Shown here in pieces: positions 44,735-52,560 of a stretch of 52,560 nucleotides of DNA. A program made the translations under genes and the position numbers. The DNA is taken from the NCBI GenBank assembly GCA_016718875.1, contig JADKBL010000059.1, forward strand, positions 1 to 52,560. Direction: 5' to 3'. The stretch's first letter is position 1. The number at the start of each line of letters is the position of its first letter. Below the pieces are notes generated by a model that was not told where the DNA came from, made no database searches, and was given only the letters and a program-made list of their open reading frames with translations. This DNA is from Bacteroidota bacterium (GTDB lineage: Bacteria > Bacteroidota > Bacteroidia > Bacteroidales > VadinHA17).

Positions 44735-46182
44735 TTTCCTTTTTTTATGATATGGAGAAATACAATAGTGAGCAAAGCATTTACAAAAATATTCATAAAC
44801 CCGAAGTCAAAATTAAATCTCTTAATGAAATATCCGTTTAACAGCCAGGTAATAATTGCTGCTGTGATACATGCAAAAGGTACAAGTTTTTCTGTGAATT
44901 TAATCTTTGTAAATAGTCCGGTAAGGTATAGTCCGAGTAAAGGACCGTATGTATACCCTGCTATTTTAAAAATAGTGTTTATTATTGCACCTTTGCTGTT
45001 CCAGAACGACATGACAATCAAAAACATAACTATATTTACACCGATAAGGACCTTGTTCTTGATACTTTTTTTCTTTTCGTGCGGTTTGTTTTCGATATCC
45101 ATGAAATCGTAGCTGAAAGCAGTGGTAAGGGCAGCAATACATGAATCAATGCTTGCAAATGTAGATGCTACAACACCGATAAGAAATGCCACTGCACCAA
45201 TCTTTCCGAAATAATTCAGAGTAAGAAGCGGATATAACTTATCTGTATCCTGCAACATTCCGCCTTCCTCAGTCAGTTCAATTCCATTCTGTGCGGCAAA
45301 TATATAAATGAGAATTCCTAGAGCAAGGAACAAAGTCTGAGCGAAGGCAATGAAAAAGCTGAATGTCAGTACATTTTTTTTTGCATCCCTCGCATTTCTG
45401 ACTGTAAGTGTTTTCTGCATCATGCTCTGATCAAGCCCAACAAGCGCAACGGTTATAAGCATACCTGAAATAAATTGTTTGAAGAAATTTGAACCGGAAT
45501 GAAAATCCCAGTCAAATATCCTGGCATACTGATGATTTGATATTTTGGTAACCATCTCGCCAAAGGTGAGATTAAGAGAATTTTTTATAGTTAGTATTGA
45601 TATCACAATGACAGTTATCAGAAACAGTGACTGAAGGGCATCTGTCCATACGATTGTCTTAATTCCCGATTTGTTGGTGTAAAGCCAAATGAGAATCAGT
45701 ACAACAATAATTGTAAGAAAATATGGAATATGCAGGGAGTCAAAAAAGGCATACTGGAGTATCTGAACTGAAAGCAGTAAACGGAGAGCTGCGCCAAATG
45801 ATTGGGATACAAGGAAGAACATCGACCCGGTTTTATAGGTGATATTACCGAATCTGATCTGCAGATATGTGTATATTGAGACAAGTTTAAGTCTGAGATA
45901 GATTGGTGTAAGAATAAAGGCAATAAACAGATAGCCTGCTATAGTGCCGAGAATAAACTGGAAATAATACAGATTGTTGTTGCCTACATTTCCCGGAATT
46001 GATACAAGGGATACTGCCGAAATTCCGGAACCAATCATGCCGAATGCCACCAGGAACCATGGGGAAGATCTGTCCCCGTCAAAGAAAGTTGTAGAGTGAA
46101 CGTGCCTTGAAGTAAAATACGAAATTGCCATTAACAATGAAAAGTAACCAAGTATAATGGTAAGAAGAAGATAAGGGCCCAT
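44731..46182 (-). CDS. Sodium:solute symporter family protein
   Basis: 483 residues with about 13 membrane helices. Family signatures: GMIGSGISAVSLVSIPG near the N-terminus, QIRFGNITYK, TNKSGIKTIVWTDALQSLFL, VGLDQSMMQKTLTVRNARDA and AFLIGVVASTFASIDSCIAAL. It couples Na+ entry to uptake of an unknown solute. Within the subfamily the closest known members carry sugars, sialic acid or similar, but no substrate can be read here. First gene of the operon with GNAT and serine hydrolase. Confidence 0.93.
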   Translation of the reverse strand: MGPYLLLTIILGYFSLLMAISYFTSRHVHSTTFFDGDRSSPWFLVAFGMIGSGISAVSLVSIPGNVGNNNLYYFQFILGTIAGYLFIAFILTPIYLRLKLVSIYTYLQIRFGNITYKTGSMFFLVSQSFGAALRLLLSVQILQYAFFDSLHIPYFLTIIVVLILIWLYTNKSGIKTIVWTDALQSLFLITVIVISILTIKNSLNLTFGEMVTKISNHQYARIFDWDFHSGSNFFKQFISGMLITVALVGLDQSMMQKTLTVRNARDAKKNVLTFSFFIAFAQTLFLALGILIYIFAAQNGIELTEEGGMLQDTDKLYPLLTLNYFGKIGAVAFLIGVVASTFASIDSCIAALTTAFSYDFMDIENKPHEKKKSIKNKVLIGVNIVMFLIVMSFWNSKGAIINTIFKIAGYTYGPLLGLYLTGLFTKIKFTEKLVPFACITAAIITWLLNGYFIKRFNFDFGFMNIFVNALLTIVFLHIIKKGK

Positions 46183-46275
46183 TAAATGTCTGATTTATCT
46201 AAATCAAACATAATGAAAAAGTTGAATTTTTTTTTTACACCATTTGAATAACTTATCTTTATTCCATAATTACTT

Positions 46276-46283
46276 TACGTTTG
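46276..46283 (+). promoter_or_regulatory. Possible -7 element of the SpoIIE phosphatase gene
   Basis: TACGTTTG, an exact TAnnTTTG match, 32 bases before the ATG at 46316. The nearest TTG (46244) is too far for the usual spacing. Confidence 0.35.
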
Positions 46284-46315
46284 TGTCTGCAATTTTTTAA
46301 GGAATTTGTACTTTC

Positions 46316-47419
46316 ATGACAAGCTCTGAGTGCCTGAATAAATCTCCTGGTGTTCGAATCAGGTCATTGATACTGATATTAGTGGCTTTTAGCTTTTTTT
46401 TTCAGGATCTGTTATCTCAATGCACAATCACTGGCAATTTTAGTGAAGCCTGGTATTCGAATATTTCTTTAAAGAATTGGTTGTTCTATGCTGTCGCTTT
46501 TCTGATTCTCGGATTTATTATTTTATGGGCAATTGATAAATATTTTCAACGGTTAAATAATGAGAAAAGAATCCTTGAAGAAAAAATCCAGGAGAGAATC
46601 CGTGAAATTAAGATTCAGCGGGATGAAATTGAAATTCAGCACAACTTAATTGAAGAGAGAAACAATAATATTACTTCGAGTATCAGGTATGCTAGCACTA
46701 TCCAACACGCAGTTCTGACACCACAGGATTATATAGACACTCTTTTGCCTGAGAATTTTATTCTCAGCATTCCCAGGGATATTGTCAATGGTGATTTCTA
46801 CTGGGTAAATGAAAAGGATGAAAAGATTGTAGTAATTGTAGCTGACTGCACCGGGCATGGTGTTCCGGGAGCATTTATGAGCATGCTTGGGATAACCCTA
46901 TTATACGAGATTGTAAACACCCATGGAATTACAAAACCTGATGTAATAGTAACAATGTTGCGTGAGCGGATGATAAGATCACTGCAACAGAACAGGACAG
47001 ATAAAACCACTACAGACGGTATGGATATTGCTGTATGTGTAATTGACAGGCACTCCGGGATTCTTCAGTATACCGGAGCATTCAACGACCTGGTGATGGT
47101 AAGTAATGGAAAAAACTCAGTACTCAGGGCCGATCGTATAAGTGTGAGCGCTTCAATTCATGATGCGGGGGAATATACTCTTAATGAACTGAAATATAAC
47201 AAGGGTGATATGATATACTTGTTTTCAGATGGTTATATGGATCAGTTCGGAGGAGATTTCGCCAAGAAATTTCTAAGAGCTCATTTTTATACCACATTGC
47301 TGGAAGTCAGCGATATGCCTGTTTCAGATCAGAAAAAATTTCTGATGGAGAAACTTCAGGCCTGGATGAAGAACCATGGGCAGACTGATGATATTACAGT
47401 AATGGGTATACGACTTTGA
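46316..47419 (+). CDS. Membrane-anchored SpoIIE/PP2C-type serine phosphatase
   Basis: 367 residues. Hydrophobic segments at about 16-34 and 57-77 (WLFYAVAFLILGFIILWAI), a coiled coil (about 80-120), the linker NITSSIRYASTIQHAVL common in Bacteroidetes SpoIIE proteins, then the PP2C domain with metal-binding Asp residues in VNGDFYWV, VIVADCTGHGVPGAFMSMLG, DGMDIAVCVID and QTDDITVMGIRL. Such phosphatases dephosphorylate a small partner in partner-switch systems. The SiaC-like protein 320 bp downstream is the obvious candidate (SiaA-SiaC). No extracellular sensor domain is visible. Confidence 0.88.
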   Translation: MTSSECLNKSPGVRIRSLILILVAFSFFFQDLLSQCTITGNFSEAWYSNISLKNWLFYAVAFLILGFIILWAIDKYFQRLNNEKRILEEKIQERIREIKIQRDEIEIQHNLIEERNNNITSSIRYASTIQHAVLTPQDYIDTLLPENFILSIPRDIVNGDFYWVNEKDEKIVVIVADCTGHGVPGAFMSMLGITLLYEIVNTHGITKPDVIVTMLRERMIRSLQQNRTDKTTTDGMDIAVCVIDRHSGILQYTGAFNDLVMVSNGKNSVLRADRISVSASIHDAGEYTLNELKYNKGDMIYLFSDGYMDQFGGDFAKKFLRAHFYTTLLEVSDMPVSDQKKFLMEKLQAWMKNHGQTDDITVMGIRL

Positions 47420-47420
47420 C

Positions 47421-47570
47421 CTACTTTGTGATCTGAATAATTATATCATTAAGTTTTTTGCTTCTGCCGTCAGGGCCAACTGACATTATGTCTTTGAATG
47501 CAATATATTTCCCCTCTTGTGTTGATGCAATCATTGATTTCATTTCATCGGTAAGTTTATTACTGACATT
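47421..47570 (-). pseudogene. Remnant of a C-terminal GldM/PorM-like segment
   Basis: The minus strand encodes about 49 residues from just after a TGA to TAG at 47423-47421: SNKLTDEMKSMIASTQ, KYIAFKDIMSVGPDGRSKKL, NDIIIQITK. The GPDGxxxKL and terminal beta-strand pattern resembles the C-termini of GldM/PorM-type proteins, but this is tentative. There is no start, and upstream the frame is closed. It lies in the gap between the phosphatase and SiaC genes; the rest of the gap (47571-47739) shows nothing recognisable. Confidence 0.4.
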
Positions 47571-47739
47571 TCATCCAATATTGTCGTTAATCGTGGTATT
47601 TCAGCCTTTAGTCAAAGAATTTCAGGTTTTTATCAATTTAGTCTATTTTGTTCCTGCTTTTTCGCCCGGTTTTTAGTCTTTTTAATAATATTGCGGGGGG
47701 AACGGGAATATAAACACCAACCAAATCGTTTAATTTATA

Positions 47740-48114
47740 ATGGAAGAGATTCGTTATTTGCCATCTGACAAGTCACCTGAGGTTATTTTATCTCCGGATG
47801 GGATTGTAATTATCAGAGGTAGGGGATTTATGCTCAATAACTCTGAAATTCCTAAAAGGATCTCTGAATGGATTGAAGGATATGTTGCAGAACCTGATGA
47901 ATCCACCTGCGTGATTCTGGCTTTTGAATATATTAACAGTTTTACCACAATGATTTTGATAGGGTTTCTCCGGAAACTGACAAAGGTTCTGGAACTGAAT
48001 AAAAATCTGAAGGTTAAGTGGTATTACGAGGAAGGTGATAATGATATACTCGAAAGGGGAGAACATATTTCTTCCTCTGTAAAAATTCCATTTGAATTCA
48101 TTATGACAAAATAA
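47740..48114 (+). CDS. SiaC-family (DUF1987) regulatory phosphoprotein
   Basis: 124 residues, the normal length. Family pattern: YLPSDKSPEVILSPDG at the N-terminus, GRGFMLNNSEIP, and LAFEYINSFTTMILIGFLRK, where the Ser/Thr residues are the likely phosphorylation site, then VKWYYEEGDNDILERGE. SiaC-type proteins are phosphorylated by SiaB and dephosphorylated by SiaA and then switch on a partner. The SpoIIE phosphatase upstream fits SiaA; a SiaB-like kinase is not seen between or beside them. Confidence 0.9.
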   Translation: MEEIRYLPSDKSPEVILSPDGIVIIRGRGFMLNNSEIPKRISEWIEGYVAEPDESTCVILAFEYINSFTTMILIGFLRKLTKVLELNKNLKVKWYYEEGDNDILERGEHISSSVKIPFEFIMTK

Positions 48115-48327
48115 CACAGATTTCACAACGTAATCAGGCATACTGATTTGTTTTCAGCTTATATTGCGATTGATCCAAGAATGAACTGGGATCAGAATAA
48201 AATACTTAATCAGGGTTATTCAGATACTGATAGTAAAAAAGATAATGCTGCAGCGTTTGAACTTGCAGAATTCCTTGATTCGAATAAAAAAACCAACCTC
48301 AGGTTCAGCTGGAAATATTACAATTAG
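48115..48327 (+). pseudogene. C-terminal remnant of an alpha/beta-hydrolase (esterase D-type)
   Basis: Directly after the SiaC stop, and in the same frame, about 70 codons stay open to TAG at 48325-48327. They read VIRHTDLFSAYIAIDPRMNW and, later, AFELAEFLDSNKKTNLRFSW. The FSAYIAIDPxxxWD pattern is that of putative esterases (PF00756-like). The catalytic Ser and the N-terminus are absent, so it is a gene fragment. Confidence 0.5.
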
Positions 48328-48329
48328 GA

Positions 48330-48791
48330 TCAGTGATAACCTGGGAATAAAGTTTTACCTCCTGAATCACTGATGAACTGGCTGGGATATCTTTTTCTTA
48401 TATTTATTGTTATCTGAGCATCGTCTGACGCTATCCCATTGTCGGCATAAACGATAATCTTATAAATTTTTTTGCTGCCTGAACTGACAATTGTTGTGTC
48501 TTTAATCCTTATTACTCCTGTATTCTCCTCAATCTCATATGGACATTGTGAGTCCTGACCAACAATAAGATAGACAAGTTGATTTCCATCAGCATCTCTG
48601 TCAGTTTTTGAGTTTTCATCATTTACATCGTAAACAATACTGCCTGTAATGATTGTTTCTTCAATCTGTACACTTTTATTAAGTATAACAGGATTTCTGT
48701 AAGCAGGAACTTCCCGGAAAGGAAGCACCATCATCACTGCTATCCCTGCAACAAAAGTCATTTTGCGGTTTGTTCTGATTTGGCGTTCCAT
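48330..48791 (-). CDS. Small secreted protein with one cadherin-like repeat
   Basis: 153 residues. The N-terminus is basic then hydrophobic (KMTFVAGIAVMMVLPF) and may be a signal peptide or anchor; the ATG at 48761 is an alternative start. The body (about 40-140) has the cadherin-type pattern: ETIITGSIVYDVNDEN, YEIEENTGVIRIKDTTI, YKIIVYADNGIASDDAQITI. Such domains bind calcium and mediate adhesion, and usually come in large multidomain proteins; a single short copy is unusual. Function unknown. Confidence 0.6.
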   Translation of the reverse strand: MERQIRTNRKMTFVAGIAVMMVLPFREVPAYRNPVILNKSVQIEETIITGSIVYDVNDENSKTDRDADGNQLVYLIVGQDSQCPYEIEENTGVIRIKDTTIVSSGSKKIYKIIVYADNGIASDDAQITINIRKRYPSQFISDSGGKTLFPGYH

Positions 48792-49015
48792 AACCTGTTG
48801 TATTTTTATTCTTAATACAATGTTATTATGATTATTGCAGGAATGCCCCCTTTTTTCACTTACTAAACCTTACATCAACCTTACAAAATCTTACAAGTAT
48901 GACTTTCCCGTTTCAGAATCAGTTTATTTTTAATACTCTGCTCTATGTAAGTTTTTGTAAGCACTTAGTAAGAAATTGTAATAAAGTAAATATCAAACAA
49001 GAATCTGACATGATG

Positions 49016-49023
49016 TATTTTTG
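49016..49023 (+). promoter_or_regulatory. Possible -7 element of the last kinase gene
   Basis: TATTTTTG, an exact TAnnTTTG match, 24 bases before the ATG at 49048. No TTG at a good distance. The 250-bp gap before it shows nothing else recognisable. Confidence 0.4.
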
Positions 49024-49047
49024 CAATATGATTACTGAAACATTTTC

Positions 49048-49827
49048 ATGAACATGAAGAGAAACAGAGAAAAAATGGATGCACCGGAGAATAAAGTAGA
49101 TGTATTTTGCGAATTGGCCCTGACTATAGGATCGAGAATGGACCTGTATGAAATGCTCAGGGATTCACTTTCAGGTTATGTTCATAAACTGGATTGCATT
49201 GATGGGATTGTTTACCAAATAAAACCAGGGAATAAGGATTCCTATTATGCTGAAAATATTTTCTGTATTCCTTATGCAATATTTGCAAAAGGTACTTTTA
49301 CAGAACCTGAAAGCCTGAAGACATTTTTTTCCTCAAAAGAGGAGCTTGATGCCTATCGGTTATCTCTCCCTATAACCGGCTCAATTGATTCAGAACATAC
49401 TTTTCATATTATGGATCTGGAGGATTTTGGATTACTTGTACTTGTCAACAAAGGAAAACCTTTCAGTAAGCTAACACTTCAGAAACTTGAATTGATAAAC
49501 AGGAAGCTGGCCCAGACCGCTATCAACTGCGTGAGGTTCGAAAATCTATCGGAAAGTGAAAATCGATACCGCAGCCAGGAGGAACTTATTGGAAACAGTT
49601 CAGGATTCTGGGACTGGAATATGAAAAAGGATGAAATTTTTATTAGCGAATCACTATGTCGGATGTTAGGGTATAATCAGTGGGAGATAGGGCAGAATCT
49701 ATCGGTGTGGAAAAATCTCGTACACCCTGCCGACCTGGCTTTAGTTTCCGATAAACTGCAACGGCACATTAATGGGGAGTTGCCATTACCTCGAGACAGA
49801 ACACCGGATGAAAACCAAATCGGGTGA
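49048..49827 (+). CDS. Kinase segment 1: GAF-like and PAS start
   Basis: 259 residues from the true start. An N-terminal GAF-like region is followed by the first PAS (NSSGFWDWNMKKDEIFISES, SVWKNLVHPADLA). The frame is lost near 49787 (extra base), after HINGELP; the next residues of this PAS are read in another frame. Confidence 0.7.
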   Translation: MNMKRNREKMDAPENKVDVFCELALTIGSRMDLYEMLRDSLSGYVHKLDCIDGIVYQIKPGNKDSYYAENIFCIPYAIFAKGTFTEPESLKTFFSSKEELDAYRLSLPITGSIDSEHTFHIMDLEDFGLLVLVNKGKPFSKLTLQKLELINRKLAQTAINCVRFENLSESENRYRSQEELIGNSSGFWDWNMKKDEIFISESLCRMLGYNQWEIGQNLSVWKNLVHPADLALVSDKLQRHINGELPLPRDRTPDENQIG

Positions 49828-50362
49828 ATGGAAATGGATTCTGGATACCGGAAAAGTTACTAGCCGTGATGAGAAGGGTTTACCTTTGCGTGCAGTCGGA
49901 ACACAAGTTGACATTACAGAACGGAAAAATATAGAGGAGATTGATAAGATAGAAGTTGAACTGAGTGTAAAACTATCTAAAACTGACAGCCTTGATGAAA
50001 CTTTAAGAATTTGTCTTGAATCAGCTTTGTTAAATTCAGGTATTGACGCAGGGGGGATATATATAGAGAATAATTCAGATGGAAGCTATTCACTTCTAAA
50101 ACATTCAGGACTTTCAGATGATTTTGTGAAGAGTGCTTCGTATTATAGTTATGATTCTGATAAAGCTTCTGTTATTAGAGAAGGTAAACCTGTTTATACT
50201 ATTCATAGTGAGGTAATTGGAACTGTCGAAAATATGAGTGAGGAGATGCTGAAGGCTCTAGCCATTATTCCGATCATTTATATGAATAAACCGATAGGCT
50301 GTTTCAATATAGCCTCACGTACCATGGAGGATTTCCCTGTTTTTTACGAGGACAATACTTGA
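49772..50362 (+). CDS. Kinase segment 2: PAS end and GAF
   Basis: 196 residues; the apparent ATG is internal to the gene. It completes the PAS/PAC (EHRMKTKSGEWKWILDTGKV, VGTQVDITERK) and carries a GAF domain. An extra T in the T6 run at about 50345 ends it; in the corrected frame it continues TRTILERIAMHISSYIIQ. Confidence 0.65.
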   Translation: MGSCHYLETEHRMKTKSGEWKWILDTGKVTSRDEKGLPLRAVGTQVDITERKNIEEIDKIEVELSVKLSKTDSLDETLRICLESALLNSGIDAGGIYIENNSDGSYSLLKHSGLSDDFVKSASYYSYDSDKASVIREGKPVYTIHSEVIGTVENMSEEMLKALAIIPIIYMNKPIGCFNIASRTMEDFPVFYEDNT

Positions 50363-50406
50363 ACGGATAGCAATGCATATAAGTTCATATATTATCCAGG
50401 CTAAAA

Positions 50407-51123
50407 ATGAGGAAAACTCGAGGCCAGAATCAGCAGGATATTAATGCCGCATTTGATACTATTGATGACTTTCTTTTCATACTTGATATGAGCGGAAATA
50501 TGATCCACTTCAATTCAACAGTGAACACCAGACTTGGTTATAAAAAGGATGAACTTTTGAATAAACATGTATTAAAAGTTCACCCCGCAGACCGTCATGA
50601 TGAAGCAAGTCAGAAGGTAAAGGGAATGCTGATGGGAACTGAAACAGTATGCAGGGTTCCTCTTTTAACAAAAAACGGATTAAGAATCCCTGTTGAAACA
50701 ATAGTTAAACTTGGAAAATGGGGAGGGAAGGATGCTATTATAGGCATCAGCCGCGATACCTCTCAGCTTCAGAACTATGAGAGACAGATTAAGGATAATT
50801 CCGAAAGACTAGAAATGGCGCTTATGGCTCATGGAACCGGTCTTTGGGATTGGAACCTTACCACAAACGAACTTATGCTAAATGATCAATGGGCAAGTCT
50901 GAGAGGCTACGAACCTGCCGATACTTTCAATAGTTTCGATTTCTGGAAGAGCCTTATTCATCCTGAAGATGTTGACAGAGTCATGGGTTTGCTTACTGAT
51001 CATCTGTCAGGGAAAACCTCCATTTTCAGGCGGAATACAGGTCTGAAACAAAATCGGACCGGTATATATGGATTCATGATACCGGTAAAATTATGGAACA
51101 TGACAATGAGGGTGAACCGGTAA
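50407..51123 (+). CDS. Kinase segment 3: two PAS domains
   Basis: 238 residues with PAS (FDTIDDFLFILDMSGNMIHF, IGISRDTSQLQNYE) and a second PAS (GTGLWDWNLTTNELMLNDQW). A lost T near 51034 makes the last 30 residues spurious; the other frame gives AEYRSETKSDRYIWIHDTGK. Confidence 0.65.
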   Translation: MRKTRGQNQQDINAAFDTIDDFLFILDMSGNMIHFNSTVNTRLGYKKDELLNKHVLKVHPADRHDEASQKVKGMLMGTETVCRVPLLTKNGLRIPVETIVKLGKWGGKDAIIGISRDTSQLQNYERQIKDNSERLEMALMAHGTGLWDWNLTTNELMLNDQWASLRGYEPADTFNSFDFWKSLIHPEDVDRVMGLLTDHLSGKTSIFRRNTGLKQNRTGIYGFMIPVKLWNMTMRVNR

Positions 51124-51236
51124 GGGTGATTGGTACAAATATCGATATCACCGACAGAAGGAGAATGAGCATGTACTCAGGCAGAACCTGAGGCAACAGG
51201 AACTTATGTCAGATATTGCCCTGAGACTAAATAATC

Positions 51237-51653
51237 TTGATGATTTTTGACCAGAGAATGAACAACATAATGGAGAAGATTGGGGTTCATACAGATGTAA
51301 GCCGGGTCTATATCTTTGAGAATTCAGCTGATGGCCTTCAAAGCAATAATACTTATGAATGGTGCAATGTTGGGGTTACACCTCAAAAGGATGAACTTCA
51401 GAATGTTCCTTATGAAATAATACCATCATGGAAGAAACAGCTGTTAGGAGAAGGAAGAGTTTATTCCGAAGATATATCAGATATGCCTGAGGACCTGAAG
51501 TTAATCCTGGAACCTCAGGAGATTAAATCCATAGTGGTTTATCCGCTTTTCAAGATGGGTGAATTCTTTGGTTTTATTGGATTCGATGAATGCACAAGGA
51601 ACAAGAAATGGTCCAAATCCGAACTTGAATTTCTACGTACTGTTTCAGGATAA
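51237..51653 (+). CDS. Kinase segment 4: GAF domain
   Basis: 138 residues, a GAF domain (THTDVSRVYIFEN-type start, KSIVVYPLFKMGEFFGFIGF, KSELEFLRTVSG). The first codons are out of frame with preceding coding sequence because of an extra T at about 51244. One base lost near 51648 separates it from the HisKA segment. Confidence 0.65.
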   Translation: MMIFDQRMNNIMEKIGVHTDVSRVYIFENSADGLQSNNTYEWCNVGVTPQKDELQNVPYEIIPSWKKQLLGEGRVYSEDISDMPEDLKLILEPQEIKSIVVYPLFKMGEFFGFIGFDECTRNKKWSKSELEFLRTVSG

Positions 51654-51679
51654 TAGCTAATGCATATGAACGTAAATTC

Positions 51680-52560
51680 ATGGAGCAGTCCATTATAAAT
51701 GAAAGAGATAAAGCAAATGAAGCTAACCGCGCAAAAAGTGAATTCCTTGCCAATATGAGCCATGAGATAAGGACACCAATGAATGCAATACTCGGTTTTA
51801 CTGAGGCTCTTTATTACAAACTTGATTCTGACCAGCACCGAAAAATGCTTCAATCAGTAATGAGCAGCGGTAACCTTTTACTTTCACTGTTAAATGATAT
51901 TCTGGACTTGTCAAAAATAGAAGCAGGCAAGCTTGAAATACATCCATATCCGGTTGATGTGACTGGAACTCTGAATGATATTGAACTTCTGTTTAAAAAC
52001 AAAGCAGCCCAGAAGGGAATTGAGATAAAAGTCATAAAAGCTAATAACTTTCCGAAAGCTATTATGCTTGATGAAATAAGAATCAAACAGGTCCTGTTCA
52101 ATCTTGTCGGAAATGCTGTGAAATTCACAAACCGTGGTTATGTAAATATCAGAGTCAATTTTGATTACAGACCTGATAATAACAATAGAGGTGATCTGCT
52201 GATTGAGGTGGAGGATACCGGGATTGGAATTCCTGAATCTCAGCAATTGATGATCTTTGATGCTTTCAAACAGGCATCTGGTCAAGCAAACAGAACGTAT
52301 GAGGGAGTAGGACTCGGACTGTCAATTTCAAAGCGACTTGTTGAAAAGATGAAGGGAACAATTTCAGTATCGAGCAGTGTCGGAAAAGGTTCAGTTTTCA
52401 CTGTCTTTATTCCTGGTGTTGAAGTACCTGATTCAGCTATCACAAATATATCAGAAAGTGAAAATGACGGAGATAAATTCAAACTGCTGAGTTACTCATT
52501 GTTGATGATATTGAACTTAATCATTGATGCTGTCGGGAGATATCTTCTGGCCGGAGCAGG
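51680..52560 (+). CDS. Kinase segment 5: HisKA and HATPase, running off the window
   Basis: Open to the window end. Coding sense starts at about 51659 (NAYERKFMEQS); the first ATG is 51680. HisKA with LANMSHEIRTPMNAILGF, then HATPase with IKQVLFNLVGNAVKFT, VEDTGIGIP and GVGLGLSISKRL. At about 52485 the REC domain LLIVDDIELN is read in another frame, so the last 25 residues of this open frame are probably wrong. Confidence 0.75.
   Translation, partial: MEQSIINERDKANEANRAKSEFLANMSHEIRTPMNAILGFTEALYYKLDSDQHRKMLQSVMSSGNLLLSLLNDILDLSKIEAGKLEIHPYPVDVTGTLNDIELLFKNKAAQKGIEIKVIKANNFPKAIMLDEIRIKQVLFNLVGNAVKFTNRGYVNIRVNFDYRPDNNNRGDLLIEVEDTGIGIPESQQLMIFDAFKQASGQANRTYEGVGLGLSISKRLVEKMKGTISVSSSVGKGSVFTVFIPGVEVPDSAITNISESENDGDKFKLLSYSLLMILNLIIDAVGRYLLAGA

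Larger units (their letters stand above)
49048..52560 (+). pseudogene. Multi-sensor hybrid histidine kinase, many frameshifts, cut by window end
   Basis: One gene in at least six pieces. Reading across the breaks gives GAF-like (about 49090-49530), PAS (49580-49930, ending VGTQVDITERK), GAF (49950-50390), PAS (50440-50780), PAS (50800-51160, ending TNIDITDRR), GAF (51215-51655), HisKA (phospho-His in ANMSHEIRTPMN), HATPase (LVGNAVKFT, VEDTGIGIP, GVGLGLSI) and the start of REC (LLIVDDIELN). Breaks near 49787, 50345 (extra T in T6), 50416-50440, 51034 (lost T), 51160 (lost A), 51244 (extra T), 51648 and 52485 are one-base indels, mostly in homopolymers. No membrane helix is seen, so it is cytoplasmic. 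It may be a true pseudogene, but error is likelier. Confidence 0.8.

Overview
The window looks like a piece of a Bacteroidota (Bacteroidetes) chromosome, probably a Bacteroidales-type environmental lineage. The evidence is a type IX secretion (T9SS) type-B sorted adhesin followed by a PorP/SprF-family gene, a second protein with a T9SS C-terminal tail, an RprX/RprY-like two-component pair, a GH92 glycosidase, an AT-rich base composition, an absence of Shine-Dalgarno sequences at most starts, and several upstream sites matching the Bacteroidetes sigma-70 -7 motif TAnnTTTG. The G-tract and frameshift pattern suggests a draft or metagenome assembly that carries residual errors.

Layout. 1-9.0 kb: the 3' part of a giant cell-surface adhesin (Ig-like repeats, including 11 nearly identical 267-bp units, then six SprB-like repeats, then a type-B sorting domain) and its PorP/SprF partner. 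9.1-12.1 kb: endonuclease/exonuclease/phosphatase protein, CCA-adding-type tRNA nucleotidyltransferase, thioredoxin. 12.3-16.3 kb (minus): operon of a MORN-variant protein, a secreted S8 protease, xseA and xseB. 16.4-18.3 kb (minus): dnaK. 18.5-22.5 kb (plus): panB, RluA-type pseudouridine synthase, sensor kinase and response regulator. 22.5-28.6 kb: cytidine deaminase, glucosaminidase/LysM protein, fmt, ribBA, lptF/G-type permease, START-like protein. 28.7 kb: a tRNA with CAT anticodon. 28.9-42 kb: GH92 glycosidase, Tat-type aldo/keto reductase, a four-gene efflux operon with three HlyD-type lipoproteins and one MacB-type permease, a hybrid histidine kinase and a DUF6259-like lipoprotein. 42.2-46.2 kb: a damaged segment bounded by G tracts, a truncated serine hydrolase, a GNAT acetyltransferase and a sodium:solute symporter. 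46.3-48.8 kb: SpoIIE phosphatase and SiaC-like protein among gene remnants, and a cadherin-like secreted protein. 49-52.6 kb: a multi-sensor hybrid kinase broken by many frameshifts and cut by the window edge.

How the genes fit together. The adhesin and PorP/SprF gene form a surface-display pair, and the S8 protease is also T9SS cargo. Housekeeping genes (dnaK, fmt, ribBA, panB, cca, xseAB, trxA) are interspersed with signalling (three histidine kinases, a PP2C/SiaC partner-switch pair) and carbohydrate or efflux functions.

Reliability. Several genes that should be intact are interrupted: dnaK by an in-frame TAG, fmt by an in-frame TAA, and a kinase, the MORN-variant gene, the adhesin and the last kinase by one- or two-base indels that mostly lie in homopolymers or in the repeat array. 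I read most of these as sequence or assembly error rather than biology, but this cannot be settled from the window alone.
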